Position numbers and translations under genes: made by a program. Shown piece by piece: positions 17,669 to 26,709 of a stretch of 64,000 nt of DNA. The stretch lies in the NCBI RefSeq assembly GCF_000737245.1, contig NZ_JPQU01000017.1, positions 82,262 to 146,261 on the forward strand, given 5' to 3'. Every line of letters begins with the position of its first letter. The first letter of the stretch is position 1. The stretch comes from Pseudomonas syringae (GTDB lineage: Bacteria; Pseudomonadota; Gammaproteobacteria; Pseudomonadales; Pseudomonadaceae). The notes beneath the pieces are model-generated. The model was given only the letters and a program-made list of their open reading frames with translations, searched no databases and had not been told where the DNA came from.

Positions 17669-18379
17669 TCACCGGTAAGTGATGAGCTCGGGGCTGTTCA
17701 TCAGTTGTAAGTGGGCGTGGTTATTGAAGCTCGCCAGAGTTACGTCGCTGCCACGAAACCGCAGGTGGTTGAGTGACGTGTTGACGATTTGCCAGTTCAG
17801 CGCGAAGGCCTGCTGAGCCGGCATTTGGGTAATCAGGTGGAGCAGGGCGGTAATGGTGCCGCCGGATGTAAATACCGCAATGCGTTCGCCGGTGTTGGCG
17901 CGCTCAAGCAGGCGCAGCAGCGCGGCCTCGACCTGAGTGACAAACCCGAGCCAGCTCTGCAGGCCCGCCGGGTCATGACGTCCGTCCAGCCAGCGCCCGA
18001 TGATCAACGCAAACAGACGCTGGAATTCTGCCCGGTTCTGGGCTGCGTTGCGCATCACGTGCAGTGCGTCGGGTTCATCCGGGAGCATTGCAGGTAGTAG
18101 TCCGCGAATGACTGCTTCGGCGTCGAATTCGTCAAAACCTGCATCGATTTCGACTTCAGGGACTGGCAAACCGGCGCTCACCAGTTGCGCGAGGGTGGCT
18201 TGGGCAGTGTGCTGCTGGCGGCGCAGCCCACCGGCGATGCATCGATCAAAGCGCAGACCCAGACGTGAGAGGTGCTCGCCCAGCACTTGTGACTGGCGAA
18301 CGCCGGTGAGCGACAGCACATCGTAATTGTCGGCACCAAACGAAGCCTGGCCATGTCGTATCAGATAGATGCTGCCCAC
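17669..18379 (-). CDS. Histidine phosphatase-superfamily protein with an altered second His motif
   Basis: The 236-residue protein begins with the phosphoglycerate-mutase-like active-site motif IYLIRHGQASFG (Arg8, His9). The superfamily's second catalytic His normally sits in a VxSHGG-type motif, but here it reads AVFTSGGTI, with Ser in place of His. Phosphatase activity may therefore be weak or the protein may have another role. It is the first gene of a short operon with the SCP2 protein. Direction and company suggest a function linked to lipid or CoA metabolism (inference). Confidence 0.83.
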   Translation of the reverse strand: MGSIYLIRHGQASFGADNYDVLSLTGVRQSQVLGEHLSRLGLRFDRCIAGGLRRQQHTAQATLAQLVSAGLPVPEVEIDAGFDEFDAEAVIRGLLPAMLPDEPDALHVMRNAAQNRAEFQRLFALIIGRWLDGRHDPAGLQSWLGFVTQVEAALLRLLERANTGERIAVFTSGGTITALLHLITQMPAQQAFALNWQIVNTSLNHLRFRGSDVTLASFNNHAHLQLMNSPELITYR

Positions 18380-18575
18380 GTCCGCGTCATCCCGGTACGT
18401 TGATGTTTTTCGCGAGGTTATGGGGATGCCGATGACGTGTCAATGAAAAAACATACGCTTGTTTGAATTCCGGTTTTGGAATTGATTGGCGACTGGTCGT
18501 CAACAGGCCGCGCCGGTATGCTTGCGCTATTCGCGACCCTTGCACGGTAAGGGCGCTATCAAGTGAGGATTTGCT

Positions 18576-19598
18576 GTGGAGTTTTTAGCCGATTACGCCA
18601 GTTTCCTGGCCAAAACGGTCACGCTGGTGGTAGCCATTGTTGTGGTTCTGGTGGCGATTGCGTCGTTGCGCGGAAAAGGTCGACGTCGTGCAGCCGGGCA
18701 GCTGCAAGTCACCAAACTCAATGATTTCTACAAAGGCTTGCGCGAACGTCTTGAACAGTCCTTGCTCGACAAGGATCGTTTGAAAGCATTGCGCAAGGAG
18801 CAGGCCAAAAGCCTGAAGAAAGACAAAAAGCTCGCTGAGCCCAAGCCGCGTGTCTACGTGCTGGATTTCGATGGTGATATCAAAGCTTCTGCGACAGAAA
18901 GCCTGCGCCACGAAATCACCGCGTTGCTGACCCTGGCAACCGACAAGGATGAGGTTGTGCTGCGCCTGGAAAGTGGCGGCGGAATGGTCCACAGCTATGG
19001 CTTGGCATCCTCTCAATTGGCACGAATTCGTCAGGCGGGGATCCCTCTGACCATTTGTATCGACAAGGTGGCCGCCAGTGGCGGTTATATGATGGCCTGC
19101 ATCGGTGACAAGATCATCAGCGCCCCCTTTGCCATCGTGGGTTCGATTGGCGTGGTGGCGCAGTTGCCCAACGTCAACCGCCTGCTGAAAAAGCATGACA
19201 TCGACTTTGAAGTGCTGACTGCCGGTGAATACAAGCGCACTCTGACCGTATTTGGCGAAAACACCGAGAAGGGCCGTGAGAAGTTCCAGCAGGATCTGGA
19301 CATTACTCACGACCTGTTCAAGAACTTCGTTGCCAACTACCGTCCGCAGCTGGCGATTGACGAGGTGGCTACAGGGGAAATCTGGTTGGGTGTCGCGGCT
19401 CTGGACAAGCAACTGGTGGATGAACTCAAAACCAGTGATGAATACATCGGCGAGCGGGCCAAAACCGCCGAAGTGTTTCACCTGCATTACGTGCAGCGCA
19501 AAAGCCTGCAAGAGCGTATGGGCATGGCAGCCACTGGCTCGGTGGATCGCCTCCTAGTCAACTGGTGGAGTCGCCTGACTCAACAACGCTTCTGGTAA
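18576..19598 (+). CDS. sohB: SohB, inner-membrane S49 serine peptidase
   Basis: The 340-residue protein has an N-terminal membrane anchor (about 8-28), a charged coiled linker of about 60 residues, then an S49 peptidase domain. The nucleophile Ser lies in KVAASGGYMMAC and the catalytic Lys is expected around the EYKRTLT segment. IVGSIGVVAQLPN is typical of the SppA/SohB group. SohB cleaves within the periplasmic or membrane compartment. The gene starts with GTG at 18576 and is followed by a strong hairpin terminator, so it is monocistronic. Confidence 0.92.
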   Translation: MEFLADYASFLAKTVTLVVAIVVVLVAIASLRGKGRRRAAGQLQVTKLNDFYKGLRERLEQSLLDKDRLKALRKEQAKSLKKDKKLAEPKPRVYVLDFDGDIKASATESLRHEITALLTLATDKDEVVLRLESGGGMVHSYGLASSQLARIRQAGIPLTICIDKVAASGGYMMACIGDKIISAPFAIVGSIGVVAQLPNVNRLLKKHDIDFEVLTAGEYKRTLTVFGENTEKGREKFQQDLDITHDLFKNFVANYRPQLAIDEVATGEIWLGVAALDKQLVDELKTSDEYIGERAKTAEVFHLHYVQRKSLQERMGMAATGSVDRLLVNWWSRLTQQRFW

Positions 19599-19611
19599 AA
19601 CGCTCCGACCC

Positions 19612-19645
19612 AAGCGCTGCCTGCAATCCCGGGTAGCGCTTTTTT
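19612..19645 (+). terminator. Intrinsic terminator after sohB
   Basis: A 7-bp stem AAGCGCT/AGCGCTT, with a further inner CCC/GGG pairing, is followed by a run of T residues, 14 bp after the sohB stop. Confidence 0.85.
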
Positions 19646-19744
19646 GTGCCCGGGATTTGCCTCAGGCGCGGTAGCTATGCAACACACTCAAGGTGGCGAT
19701 ATAGATAAGACTGGCGGTCACTCTGCAATAAGGAAATTGCCTCA

Positions 19745-22700
19745 ATGCCAACCACTCTCGACTATCCAACAAATAATGCCTTGATGGACACCTTCGTCGC
19801 CGACCACGGTGCTGTCATCAAAAGCCCGGCGGGTTTTGCCCGGGAGCTGATCAGAGCTCATGCCCGCAAGCACTGGGCGCTGGACATCGATCCTGATGCC
19901 ATCTGCCTGACGATACTCAGATTCAACTCGCCCCCGGCCGTAGCCCCTTACCCGGCGGTTGTGCAGCATGCGCTGACTTTGACTGAAGCGCTGTTGAGTA
20001 ACGTACAGCGCCGTTCAGGACTGGCCCGATGGTTCGATTTCATCCAGCCCTGGAGGCCCGGAGGCATCGCGCTGAGGCGGGTGGACAACCTGTTACCGAA
20101 CTTTACGGTCCAGACTTACGAAGGCTTGTACAAACGAACCACACCGCAGCTTTATGACACCTCGACGCACATCAATCTCAGCCCAGACCTATTCAAGCAG
20201 TTCATCAAAGACACTCAATTACCCTCGCAGTACCACGACTATCTGGAGCAGCTTCTTTCCACCCATGGGCGGTATTTTCCGGTGCTGGCCAAAGCCGCTT
20301 ATTTAAAAGCGGCCTTTTATCAGGTGCAGGAGCGAACACTGAGCCAGGCAGATCAACTACTGGCGCTTGAAGCTGTTGGCCTGAGTTCGTCGCAGTCCTG
20401 GGAAACGCTGACACCGGCGAAACTTTCAGAAACGTTTGCGGCTGCCAGTCATATCGTCGTGTCGCCCTTGAAGGTCCATCGCTACACGGCCACGGATATC
20501 CTGCTGATTCAGGACCGGCGCAGCCGACGCACGCTCCTCTATATTCCGGGCAATTCCTCACCGCTACACGGCTTTGAAAACCAGCACAAGGTTTCAGAGT
20601 GGCTGGCCATCCAGTGCCGTGAGCCGAGCAAACGTCTGGCGCTGGCGACGCATTTTCAGGAACGAGACATCAGCGACGGTCTATTCATCAGTGGTCTGCA
20701 CAGTGCCCTGGAAGGTGTGGCCAATTACCCACACTGGTTCAGGGGTGGCAGCTGGCCGCCGCGCCAGTATGTGCACGCCGGCGAAAAAATCTCGGGCGAT
20801 CCTTTCGATTCTGTACGAGACAGTCTGCAACGGCGACTAAGAGCGGACGCCAAGTCAATTATCCATAACCGCCATGAGGCGATGCTGGAGGGCTTGGCTG
20901 AAGGTCTGACGCGAAGTCTGGTGTTTACTGGCCTTATTGCGTTGATGGTGCCTGAAGCGGTGCCCTTTATCATTGGACTTTCCACCACCCTGATTGGCGT
21001 CGGCGCAGTCCAGGCCCATCAAGGCAAAACGCTCGAGGAGCGCCAACAGGCGGCACAACGCATAGAGTTTGGTCTGTTCAATGCTTTGCCACTGGCGCTG
21101 GAAGGTGTAGTCAGCGTAGCCGTCAGCGCTTCCGGCTCAACGCCGGTTGTTGAGGAGCTGACGACAGCCGAGTCTGCACGACCCTCAACCCGGATCGGCA
21201 GTGATTCTGCCAGCCCCTCTGTGTTGCGCCCGCGTTTTGAAATGGCGCCGCCCAATCTGCGACAGCTGGGTCCTGACCTTCGCCAGTCTTTGCGAGCGTT
21301 CGAGGCCGCGCCGGATTCGGTACAAGGCGCGCCGAACGTCCATGGCCCCAGCGGCATGCTGGATATCTATCATGCAGACGGCCATTACTTCGTGCCCATC
21401 CATGACAAGGCGTACGAGGTCTGCTGGGAAGAGTCCGCGCGGCAGTGGCGAATCACTTCACCTGACGGCACGGGAAAGCAGGGGCCGTTCATCAAACAGC
21501 TGGAAACCGGTCAGTGGGATATCGATCTTCCTGGGCTAAAGGGCGGAATGGACGACTTTTCAGTGCCATCAGCCGGGCCTTCTAGACCAGTGCCCTCTGC
21601 AACAGTGCCTTCCACAGCACGGCCCTCATTGCACGCACAGGTGCAAGCGCTTTACCCCGGCTTCAGCGATCAGCAGGCTGCCGAGTTCATCGCCGGTTTG
21701 CGGGCCAATGGCACCTCCATCGAAATACAACTGGCCAGGCTGTCCATGGATTTCCAGTCCCTGGATCGCAGTCTCGAGCGCTGGGTCAACGGCCCGATGA
21801 GCTGGCAGCCGGTGACCGAGACTCATTCAGTGCCGATTACCGCCATAGCCCGGCGCAACGCGGCAGACTGCATCAAGCGTTGCTGGCAACGACAAACCCC
21901 GGTCACAGGCGTCGCCGCCCGGCATCTCAACGGCTATATGCTGGACCTCTCAGGTTTGGTGATTGGCGACCTGCCTTATCTGCCTGGCGACCTCAGCCAT
22001 GTCACGGCGATCAATCTGTCGCACACCCTCATGTCCCAGCAATCCGTGAGTGCTTTGGTCAGCAAATGCCTAGAACTGAGCTGGTTGAATGCCGAAAACA
22101 ACTTCCTGTCAGTGATACCCGTCGGTATTCGTAATCTGCGGCAACTGACGCGCCTGACATTGGCTAACAACCGCATCGTGCTGACCGGCGACATGGTGCA
22201 GACCCTTCGACGTCTGCCTAGCCTGAGGCTGCTCAATCTTGAGCGCAACCCGATCGGGCCGTTGCTTGATGTCAGTGAAATGCCGCAATTGCTCAACCTG
22301 TTTTTGCGCTCAACCGGCCTTCAGGATACGCCTATTGGCGTGTTTGAGATCCCCAACCTGATGGCCCTGGATTTGCGTGGTAATCGCATCACGACTTTGC
22401 CTGAAGCGTTCTATGAATCTCCAGGGGCAGTCCGACACACATTACTCGATGGCAATCCGCTTTCCGCAGGCACAGGGGCGCGGATCTCGGCGCTGGGTGG
22501 CCCGTGGGTATTTACCGAGCTGGCGGATAACCCCGAGTTCTGGCTTTATCAGACCCCAGCCCTGGAGCGCGTACGTCGTCGGGAAATCTGGGAGCTGTTC
22601 TGGAGCCAGTTGCATGGGGCTGATTTTTTTGAGGTGGTCTCTCGCTTGCAGGGTTCGGCTGACTTCAGCCTGAGCCGTGCCGACGTTACCCACAGGCTCT

Positions 22701-23389
22701 GGAACGTGCTGGAAGCGGGGGCCGAAGATCAGGCATTGCGCAGCCGACTGATCGCCATGGCGGCGTTCCCCGAGACTTGTGTAGACGGCGCAGCAGTCAT
22801 TTTCAGCAATATGGAGCTGGAAGTGTTGGTCACTAAAGCTCGCACCATGGCAGCCGGCGGCAGGGAAGGGCCGCAGTTGCTCAAGCTGATACGCGGGTTG
22901 TTTCGGCTTGAAGAGGTGGACGCCATCGCTCGTCTGGACGCAGCGTCAAGGGTGGGGTTCACCGAGGATGTTGAAGTCTTGCTGGCTTATCGGGTCGGCC
23001 TTGCCAGCCGACTTGAACTGCCGATCGGCACCCGAACCATGCAATTCTCCACCTCTGCCGATGTCAGCAATCAAGCATTGGCTGAGGCTACGCAAACGGT
23101 CTTGAACCATGAAACCCCTGAAGCGCTGACGGACTTTGCCATCAAGCGCGACTTCTGGATTGACCACCTGAAGCGCCAATACGCAAATGAGTTGACCGCC
23201 TGCCAGCGGCCTACCGCCATGCGCATGGAGGCCTTGGACGATCTCCAGAGTGAAAACCCGTTGTCGGATGAGACGTACAAGCGGGAAGCGGATGCCATTC
23301 TGCGTCAGCGGCAGCTGGATGAAGAGCGGCTGATGAAGCAGTTGACCGAGGCGGAGCTGGCGGGTGGGGCGGCTGCCAATGAGGTTTGA
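19745..23389 (+). CDS. Putative NEL-type E3 ubiquitin ligase effector with LRRs and a dermonecrotic-toxin-like N-terminal region
   Basis: The 1214-residue protein has a long N-terminal region (about 1-600) resembling the DUF6543/ToxA_N type found in Pseudomonas. It contains a hydrophobic hairpin at about 393-425 that could enter membranes. After a Pro/Ser-rich linker (about 600-630), leucine-rich repeats span about 730-890 (LTRLTLANNRI, LRLLNLERNPI, LMALDLRGNRI). The C-terminal third (about 905-1180) reads as a NEL domain, with the putative catalytic Cys1012 in FPETCVDGAAV, matching the C-x-D of IpaH/SspH ligases. NEL proteins ubiquitinate eukaryotic host proteins after delivery by a type III system. 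I see no hrp box or secretion chaperone gene nearby, so the delivery route is open. It is flanked by terminators and a REP pair, as an independent unit. Confidence 0.82.
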   Translation: MPTTLDYPTNNALMDTFVADHGAVIKSPAGFARELIRAHARKHWALDIDPDAICLTILRFNSPPAVAPYPAVVQHALTLTEALLSNVQRRSGLARWFDFIQPWRPGGIALRRVDNLLPNFTVQTYEGLYKRTTPQLYDTSTHINLSPDLFKQFIKDTQLPSQYHDYLEQLLSTHGRYFPVLAKAAYLKAAFYQVQERTLSQADQLLALEAVGLSSSQSWETLTPAKLSETFAAASHIVVSPLKVHRYTATDILLIQDRRSRRTLLYIPGNSSPLHGFENQHKVSEWLAIQCREPSKRLALATHFQERDISDGLFISGLHSALEGVANYPHWFRGGSWPPRQYVHAGEKISGDPFDSVRDSLQRRLRADAKSIIHNRHEAMLEGLAEGLTRSLVFTGLIALMVPEAVPFIIGLSTTLIGVGAVQAHQGKTLEERQQAAQRIEFGLFNALPLALEGVVSVAVSASGSTPVVEELTTAESARPSTRIGSDSASPSVLRPRFEMAPPNLRQLGPDLRQSLRAFEAAPDSVQGAPNVHGPSGMLDIYHADGHYFVPIHDKAYEVCWEESARQWRITSPDGTGKQGPFIKQLETGQWDIDLPGLKGGMDDFSVPSAGPSRPVPSATVPSTARPSLHAQVQALYPGFSDQQAAEFIAGLRANGTSIEIQLARLSMDFQSLDRSLERWVNGPMSWQPVTETHSVPITAIARRNAADCIKRCWQRQTPVTGVAARHLNGYMLDLSGLVIGDLPYLPGDLSHVTAINLSHTLMSQQSVSALVSKCLELSWLNAENNFLSVIPVGIRNLRQLTRLTLANNRIVLTGDMVQTLRRLPSLRLLNLERNPIGPLLDVSEMPQLLNLFLRSTGLQDTPIGVFEIPNLMALDLRGNRITTLPEAFYESPGAVRHTLLDGNPLSAGTGARISALGGPWVFTELADNPEFWLYQTPALERVRRREIWELFWSQLHGADFFEVVSRLQGSADFSLSRADVTHRLWNVLEAGAEDQALRSRLIAMAAFPETCVDGAAVIFSNMELEVLVTKARTMAAGGREGPQLLKLIRGLFRLEEVDAIARLDAASRVGFTEDVEVLLAYRVGLASRLELPIGTRTMQFSTSADVSNQALAEATQTVLNHETPEALTDFAIKRDFWIDHLKRQYANELTACQRPTAMRMEALDDLQSENPLSDETYKREADAILRQRQLDEERLMKQLTEAELAGGAAANEV

Positions 23390-23407
23390 TCATCTGATTC
23401 GGTGATG

Positions 23408-23503
23408 CCTGTGGGAGCGAATTCATTCGCGAAGGGGCTGGTACAGTCGAAATTCATTCATCGTCAATCCTGCCGTCTTCGCGAATGAATTCGCTCCCAC
23501 AGG
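23408..23503. repeat. Inverted REP pair (GGGAGCGAATTCATTCGCGAA family)
   Basis: CCTGTGGGAGCGAATTCATT at 23408 and its reverse complement ending at 23503 flank a spacer of about 45 nt. The same family occurs at 35457, 51921 and as a half copy at 45444. Confidence 0.88.
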
Positions 23504-23548
23504 TCCAGTGATCGGTAGGAACGACTGGGCGCTTCTGCCAAAAGTGAC

Positions 23549-23586
23549 AAAAAAACCCAGGCTGGAATCCAGGCCTGGGCTTTTTT
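23549..23586. terminator. Bidirectional intrinsic terminator
   Basis: A CCCAGGC/GCCTGGG stem lies between seven A residues and six T residues, so it can stop transcripts from both sides. It serves the minus-strand cysI-DUF934 operon, which ends at 23598, and possibly the NEL gene. Confidence 0.87.
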
Positions 23587-23597
23587 AGCCAGATGTA

Positions 23598-24092
23598 TCA
23601 GCGCCTACGGAAGAGGGGCAACGGCTCGTCGGCAGCAGCCTGATACGTCACCGAAAAATCCTTGAGGCCTTCCAGGGCTTCATAGGGGTCTTTGTCGGCA
23701 CGGATCGCGAAAGCGTCAAAACCGCAGCGGCGCAGGTAAAACAACTGGTCACGCAGCACGTCACCAATGGCCCGCAGTTCACCTTTGTAGCCGTAACGGT
23801 CGCGCAACAGGCGAGCGTTGGAGTAACTGCGCCCGTCGGTGAATGCCGGGAAGTTCAAAGCAATGACCTGGAACTTGCCTGCATCGTCACCGATTTCTTC
23901 AGCTTCCTCATCACTGTCCAGCCACACGCCAAGACCGCCGTCGCGAGCCTGAAGCGCATGGCCGTGTTCGCGCCACAAGGCCAGCGGTACGATCAGATCG
24001 TCACAGTTGGACAGTTCGTCAAACGAAGCATCCTTGGGCAGCAAGTGCCAGGTTTCGTCGATGACTTCGTTGTTCTTAATTATTCGCTGCAT
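23598..24092 (-). CDS. DUF934 protein, sulfite-reduction accessory
   Basis: The 164-residue protein starts at ATG 24092, preceded by a strong AAGGAG; an upstream extension to 24170 would lie inside cysI and lacks a site. The sequence has the DUF934 pattern: IVPLALWREHG, GVWLDSDEEAEEI, ALNFPAFTDGRSYSNARLLRDRYGYKGELRAIGDVLRDQLFYL and a final FSVTYQ. Families of this type sit next to sulfite reductase in Pseudomonas and are annotated as probable oxidoreductases in sulfite reduction; the biochemical role is not settled. The start lies 17 bp inside the end of cysI, so the two are translationally coupled. Confidence 0.9.
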   Translation of the reverse strand: MQRIIKNNEVIDETWHLLPKDASFDELSNCDDLIVPLALWREHGHALQARDGGLGVWLDSDEEAEEIGDDAGKFQVIALNFPAFTDGRSYSNARLLRDRYGYKGELRAIGDVLRDQLFYLRRCGFDAFAIRADKDPYEALEGLKDFSVTYQAAADEPLPLFRRR

Positions 24093-25734
24093 AGACGCGC
24101 TCCTTGAAAGGGTCGATGCCAATACGCTGGAAGGTGTCGATGAAACGCTCGTCTTCGTTACGTTTTTCAACGTAGACGTCGATCAGCTTCTCGATGACGT
24201 CCGGCATTACGTCCTGTGCGAACGATGGGCCAAGGATCTTGCCCAGGCTGGCGTCGCGGCTGGCACTGCCACCCAGGGAAACCTGGTAGAACTCTTCGCC
24301 TTTCTTGTCCACGCCCAGAATGCCGATATGGCCGACATGGTGGTGACCGCATGCGTTCATGCAACCCGAAATATTCAGGTCCAGTTCGCCGATGTCGAAC
24401 AGGTAATCCAAGTCGTCGAAACGGCGCTGGATGGATTCGGCAATCGGGATCGACTTGGCGTTGGCCAGCGAGCAGAAATCGCCGCCAGGGCAGCAGATGA
24501 TATCGGTCAGCAGACCTACGTTTGGCGTGGCGAAACCCTGCTCGCGCAGTTCGTGCCACAGGGCGAACAGTTGAGTCTGCTCCACGTCGGCAAGAATGAT
24601 GTTCTGCTCGTGGGAGGTACGCAGTTGGCCGAAGCTGTAACGATCGGCCAGATCCGCGACACCATCAAGTTGCTTGTCGGTCAGGTCGCCCGGCGCAACA
24701 CCGGTCGGCTTGAGGGACAAGGTCACCGCGACGTAGCCAGGCTTTTTATGGGCCAGGGTGTTGCGTGTACGCCAGCGGGCGAAACCCGGGTGTTCCTGAT
24801 CCAGTTTTGCCAACTCGGCGCTGTAGTCTTCCAGAGCTTTGTAATCCGGGTCGACAAAGTGCTTTGAGACACGATGCACTTCGGAGTCGGTCAAGGTGGT
24901 CTGGCCACCCCGCAGATGGGCCATTTCCGCCTCGACTTTTTCAGCGAAGACCTCAGGCGTCAGGGCCTTGACCAGAATCTTGATCCGCGCCTTGTACTTG
25001 TTGTCACGCCGGCCGTAGCGGTTATAAACCCGCAGAATCGCGTCGAGGTAGCTCAACAGGTCCTGCCATGGCAGGAATTCGTTGATGAAGGCACCCACGA
25101 CAGGCGTGCGGCCCAGACCGCCGCCAACCAGCACACGGAATCCCAGTTCGCCAGCGTCGTTCAGGACAGGCTCAAGGCCAATGTCGTGAACTTCAATCGC
25201 GGCGCGGTCGCTGGTGGAGCCGTTGATCGCGATCTTGAATTTACGCGGCAGATAGGCAAATTCCGGGTGGAATGTGGTCCATTGACGGATGATTTCACAC
25301 CATGGGCGCGGGTCTACCAACTCGTCAGCCGCAACGCCGGCGAACTGATCAGTGGTGACGTTGCGCAGGCAGTTGCCGCTGGTTTGAATGGCGTGCATCT
25401 GCACGGTTGCCAGTTCCGCCAGAATGTCAGGGATGTCTTCCAGCGCAGGCCAGTTGAACTGCACATTCTGCCGTGTGCTGATGTGTGCGTAGCCCTTGTC
25501 GTAGTTACGGGCGATCTTTGCCATCATCCGTGCCTGGCGTGAAGTGAGCTGGCCGTACGGCACAGCCACGCGCAGCATTGGCGCGAATCGCTGGATATAA
25601 AGGCCATTTTGCAGGCGCAGCGGTCGGAACTCTTCTTCGCTGAGCTCCCCTGCCAGATAGCGTTTGGTCTGATCACGGAACTGCTTTACGCGGTCCTCGA
25701 TGATCCGCTGGTCGTACTCATCATATACGTACAT
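24076..25734 (-). CDS. cysI: Assimilatory sulfite reductase, hemoprotein subunit
   Basis: The 552-residue protein belongs to the nitrite/sulfite reductase family and has both duplicated halves. It carries the siroheme/4Fe-4S cysteines: CPGGDFC and, about 45 residues later, SGCMNACGHHHVGHIG. Other family segments are QTSGNCLRNVTTDQFAG and VGGGLGRTPVVG. It reduces sulfite to sulfide in cysteine synthesis. ATG 25734 was chosen because AGGACCGAT precedes it; the frame also extends to 25755. The DUF934 gene overlaps its end. Control by CysB is expected from other gammaproteobacteria, but I did not identify an operator. Confidence 0.93.
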   Translation of the reverse strand: MYVYDEYDQRIIEDRVKQFRDQTKRYLAGELSEEEFRPLRLQNGLYIQRFAPMLRVAVPYGQLTSRQARMMAKIARNYDKGYAHISTRQNVQFNWPALEDIPDILAELATVQMHAIQTSGNCLRNVTTDQFAGVAADELVDPRPWCEIIRQWTTFHPEFAYLPRKFKIAINGSTSDRAAIEVHDIGLEPVLNDAGELGFRVLVGGGLGRTPVVGAFINEFLPWQDLLSYLDAILRVYNRYGRRDNKYKARIKILVKALTPEVFAEKVEAEMAHLRGGQTTLTDSEVHRVSKHFVDPDYKALEDYSAELAKLDQEHPGFARWRTRNTLAHKKPGYVAVTLSLKPTGVAPGDLTDKQLDGVADLADRYSFGQLRTSHEQNIILADVEQTQLFALWHELREQGFATPNVGLLTDIICCPGGDFCSLANAKSIPIAESIQRRFDDLDYLFDIGELDLNISGCMNACGHHHVGHIGILGVDKKGEEFYQVSLGGSASRDASLGKILGPSFAQDVMPDVIEKLIDVYVEKRNEDERFIDTFQRIGIDPFKERVYAANN

Positions 25735-26004
25735 ATCGGTCCTGTTCTCAGGCAATTACTACGGTAAATCTGCGCGCACGGCCGCGCACTCCCAACGGAG
25801 CCGGGGGAAGATACCAGTTTGCAGTTATGCGCAAAAGTCATGTTTGAATATATGCAAAGAACCAAAAGTGCTAAGCCAACTCTCCCAGGCACATAAGCCG
25901 CCTTGTGGGATGCACATCGCTGAACTTTACTGAGGTCGAGTCTGCTCCGAAAGGACGCTGGACTCCCGTGATGCCACTAATAAAACAGACAAGAGGCGTT
26001 GTTA

Positions 26005-26118
26005 ATGAGCAATCATCCAAAAATCTCCAAAAAGGATAGCCATGTTGATGCATGGGCCATCTTCTTCATTATCATTCTGGTGGTCGGGGCCGCCGTATTC
26101 TGGGTCAGTCATCAATAA
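26005..26118 (+). CDS. Small single-pass membrane protein, 37 aa
   Basis: ATG 26005 is preceded by AGAGG at a good distance, and the frame runs 37 codons to TAA at 26116-26118. The product has a charged N-terminus (MSNHPKISKKDSHVDA), one strongly hydrophobic segment (about 16-34, WAIFFIIILVVGAAVFW) and a short SHQ tail, with positive-inside topology. I recall similar short proteins in other pseudomonads, which would need a search to confirm. It lies alone between divergent cysI and the DUF2970 gene. The function is unknown; small membrane proteins of this kind often stabilise larger complexes. Confidence 0.65.
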   Translation: MSNHPKISKKDSHVDAWAIFFIIILVVGAAVFWVSHQ

Positions 26119-26393
26119 ATAACAGTGCAGATAATCGGACATAGAGCCGATGGATATTCATGACTACCTGACTTTGACGTTGCGTATTCGGCCACTCGCT
26201 CGATGATCGGCTCGCGAGAAGCCAAGTCATGCCATTGCTAGCCTGAAGATGTGAAGAAAATCCTCGGAGCCAGCTAGCAGGACGATTTCGGCATAGAGGC
26301 GCGCGTGTTCAGCCTACAAGGCATGCCTCCAGGCAGCGACTACGCATTTACACTGAAAAGCCTGGTGCGTTGAGCTGCATGATGCTGGTCTGT
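26119..26393. other. Intergenic stretch without a supported gene
   Basis: A short hairpin ATCGG/CCGAT follows the small membrane gene without a T tract. One plus-strand frame (26170-26373) reads protein-like in places (FGIEARVFSLQGMPPGSDY) but carries two in-frame stops, so it may be a decayed gene end. Nothing else is supported. Confidence 0.4.
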
Positions 26394-26630
26394 TCATGGT
26401 AAGGCGAAATACAGGACCAGTTGCACCACGCCGAACAGCAACGCCGCAAATGCGACAGTGAATATAAGTCCAAGCACGAGGAAATGAGCTGGCTTGCCGT
26501 GGGTGAAATCACGCTCGCGGTTTTTCCCGCTTTGCACGCCAAAGGCCGCAGCCATGATGCTGTGCAGCATTTGCCAGAGCGTCGGAGGGCGGCTTTCAGT
26601 CGGCGCTTTATCTTCGGATGGCTGTTGCAT
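26394..26630 (-). CDS. DUF2970 family small membrane protein
   Basis: This 78-residue protein starts at ATG 26630, preceded by GGAGGCAACC; an earlier in-frame ATG at 26672 lacks a site. It has a polar N-terminus, the segment TLWQMLHSIMAAAFGVQSGKNRERDF typical of DUF2970, and one C-terminal membrane helix (FLVLGLIFTVAFAALLFGVV). The function of the family is unknown. It lies 79 bp downstream of the phosphate-binding/OmpA fusion on the same strand. Confidence 0.82.
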   Translation of the reverse strand: MQQPSEDKAPTESRPPTLWQMLHSIMAAAFGVQSGKNRERDFTHGKPAHFLVLGLIFTVAFAALLFGVVQLVLYFALP

Positions 26631-26709
26631 GGTTGCCTCCGGGAGGGTTGTTCTCCCAGAGAGTAGTTGCAATTGGCACGGTGGGATGACTGATCTGACG
26701 ATGTACCCG

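Noticed and set aside
19599..19744. Search for an hrp box ahead of the NEL-type gene
   Set aside because: No GGAACC-N16-CCAC pattern is present, so HrpL control cannot be claimed.
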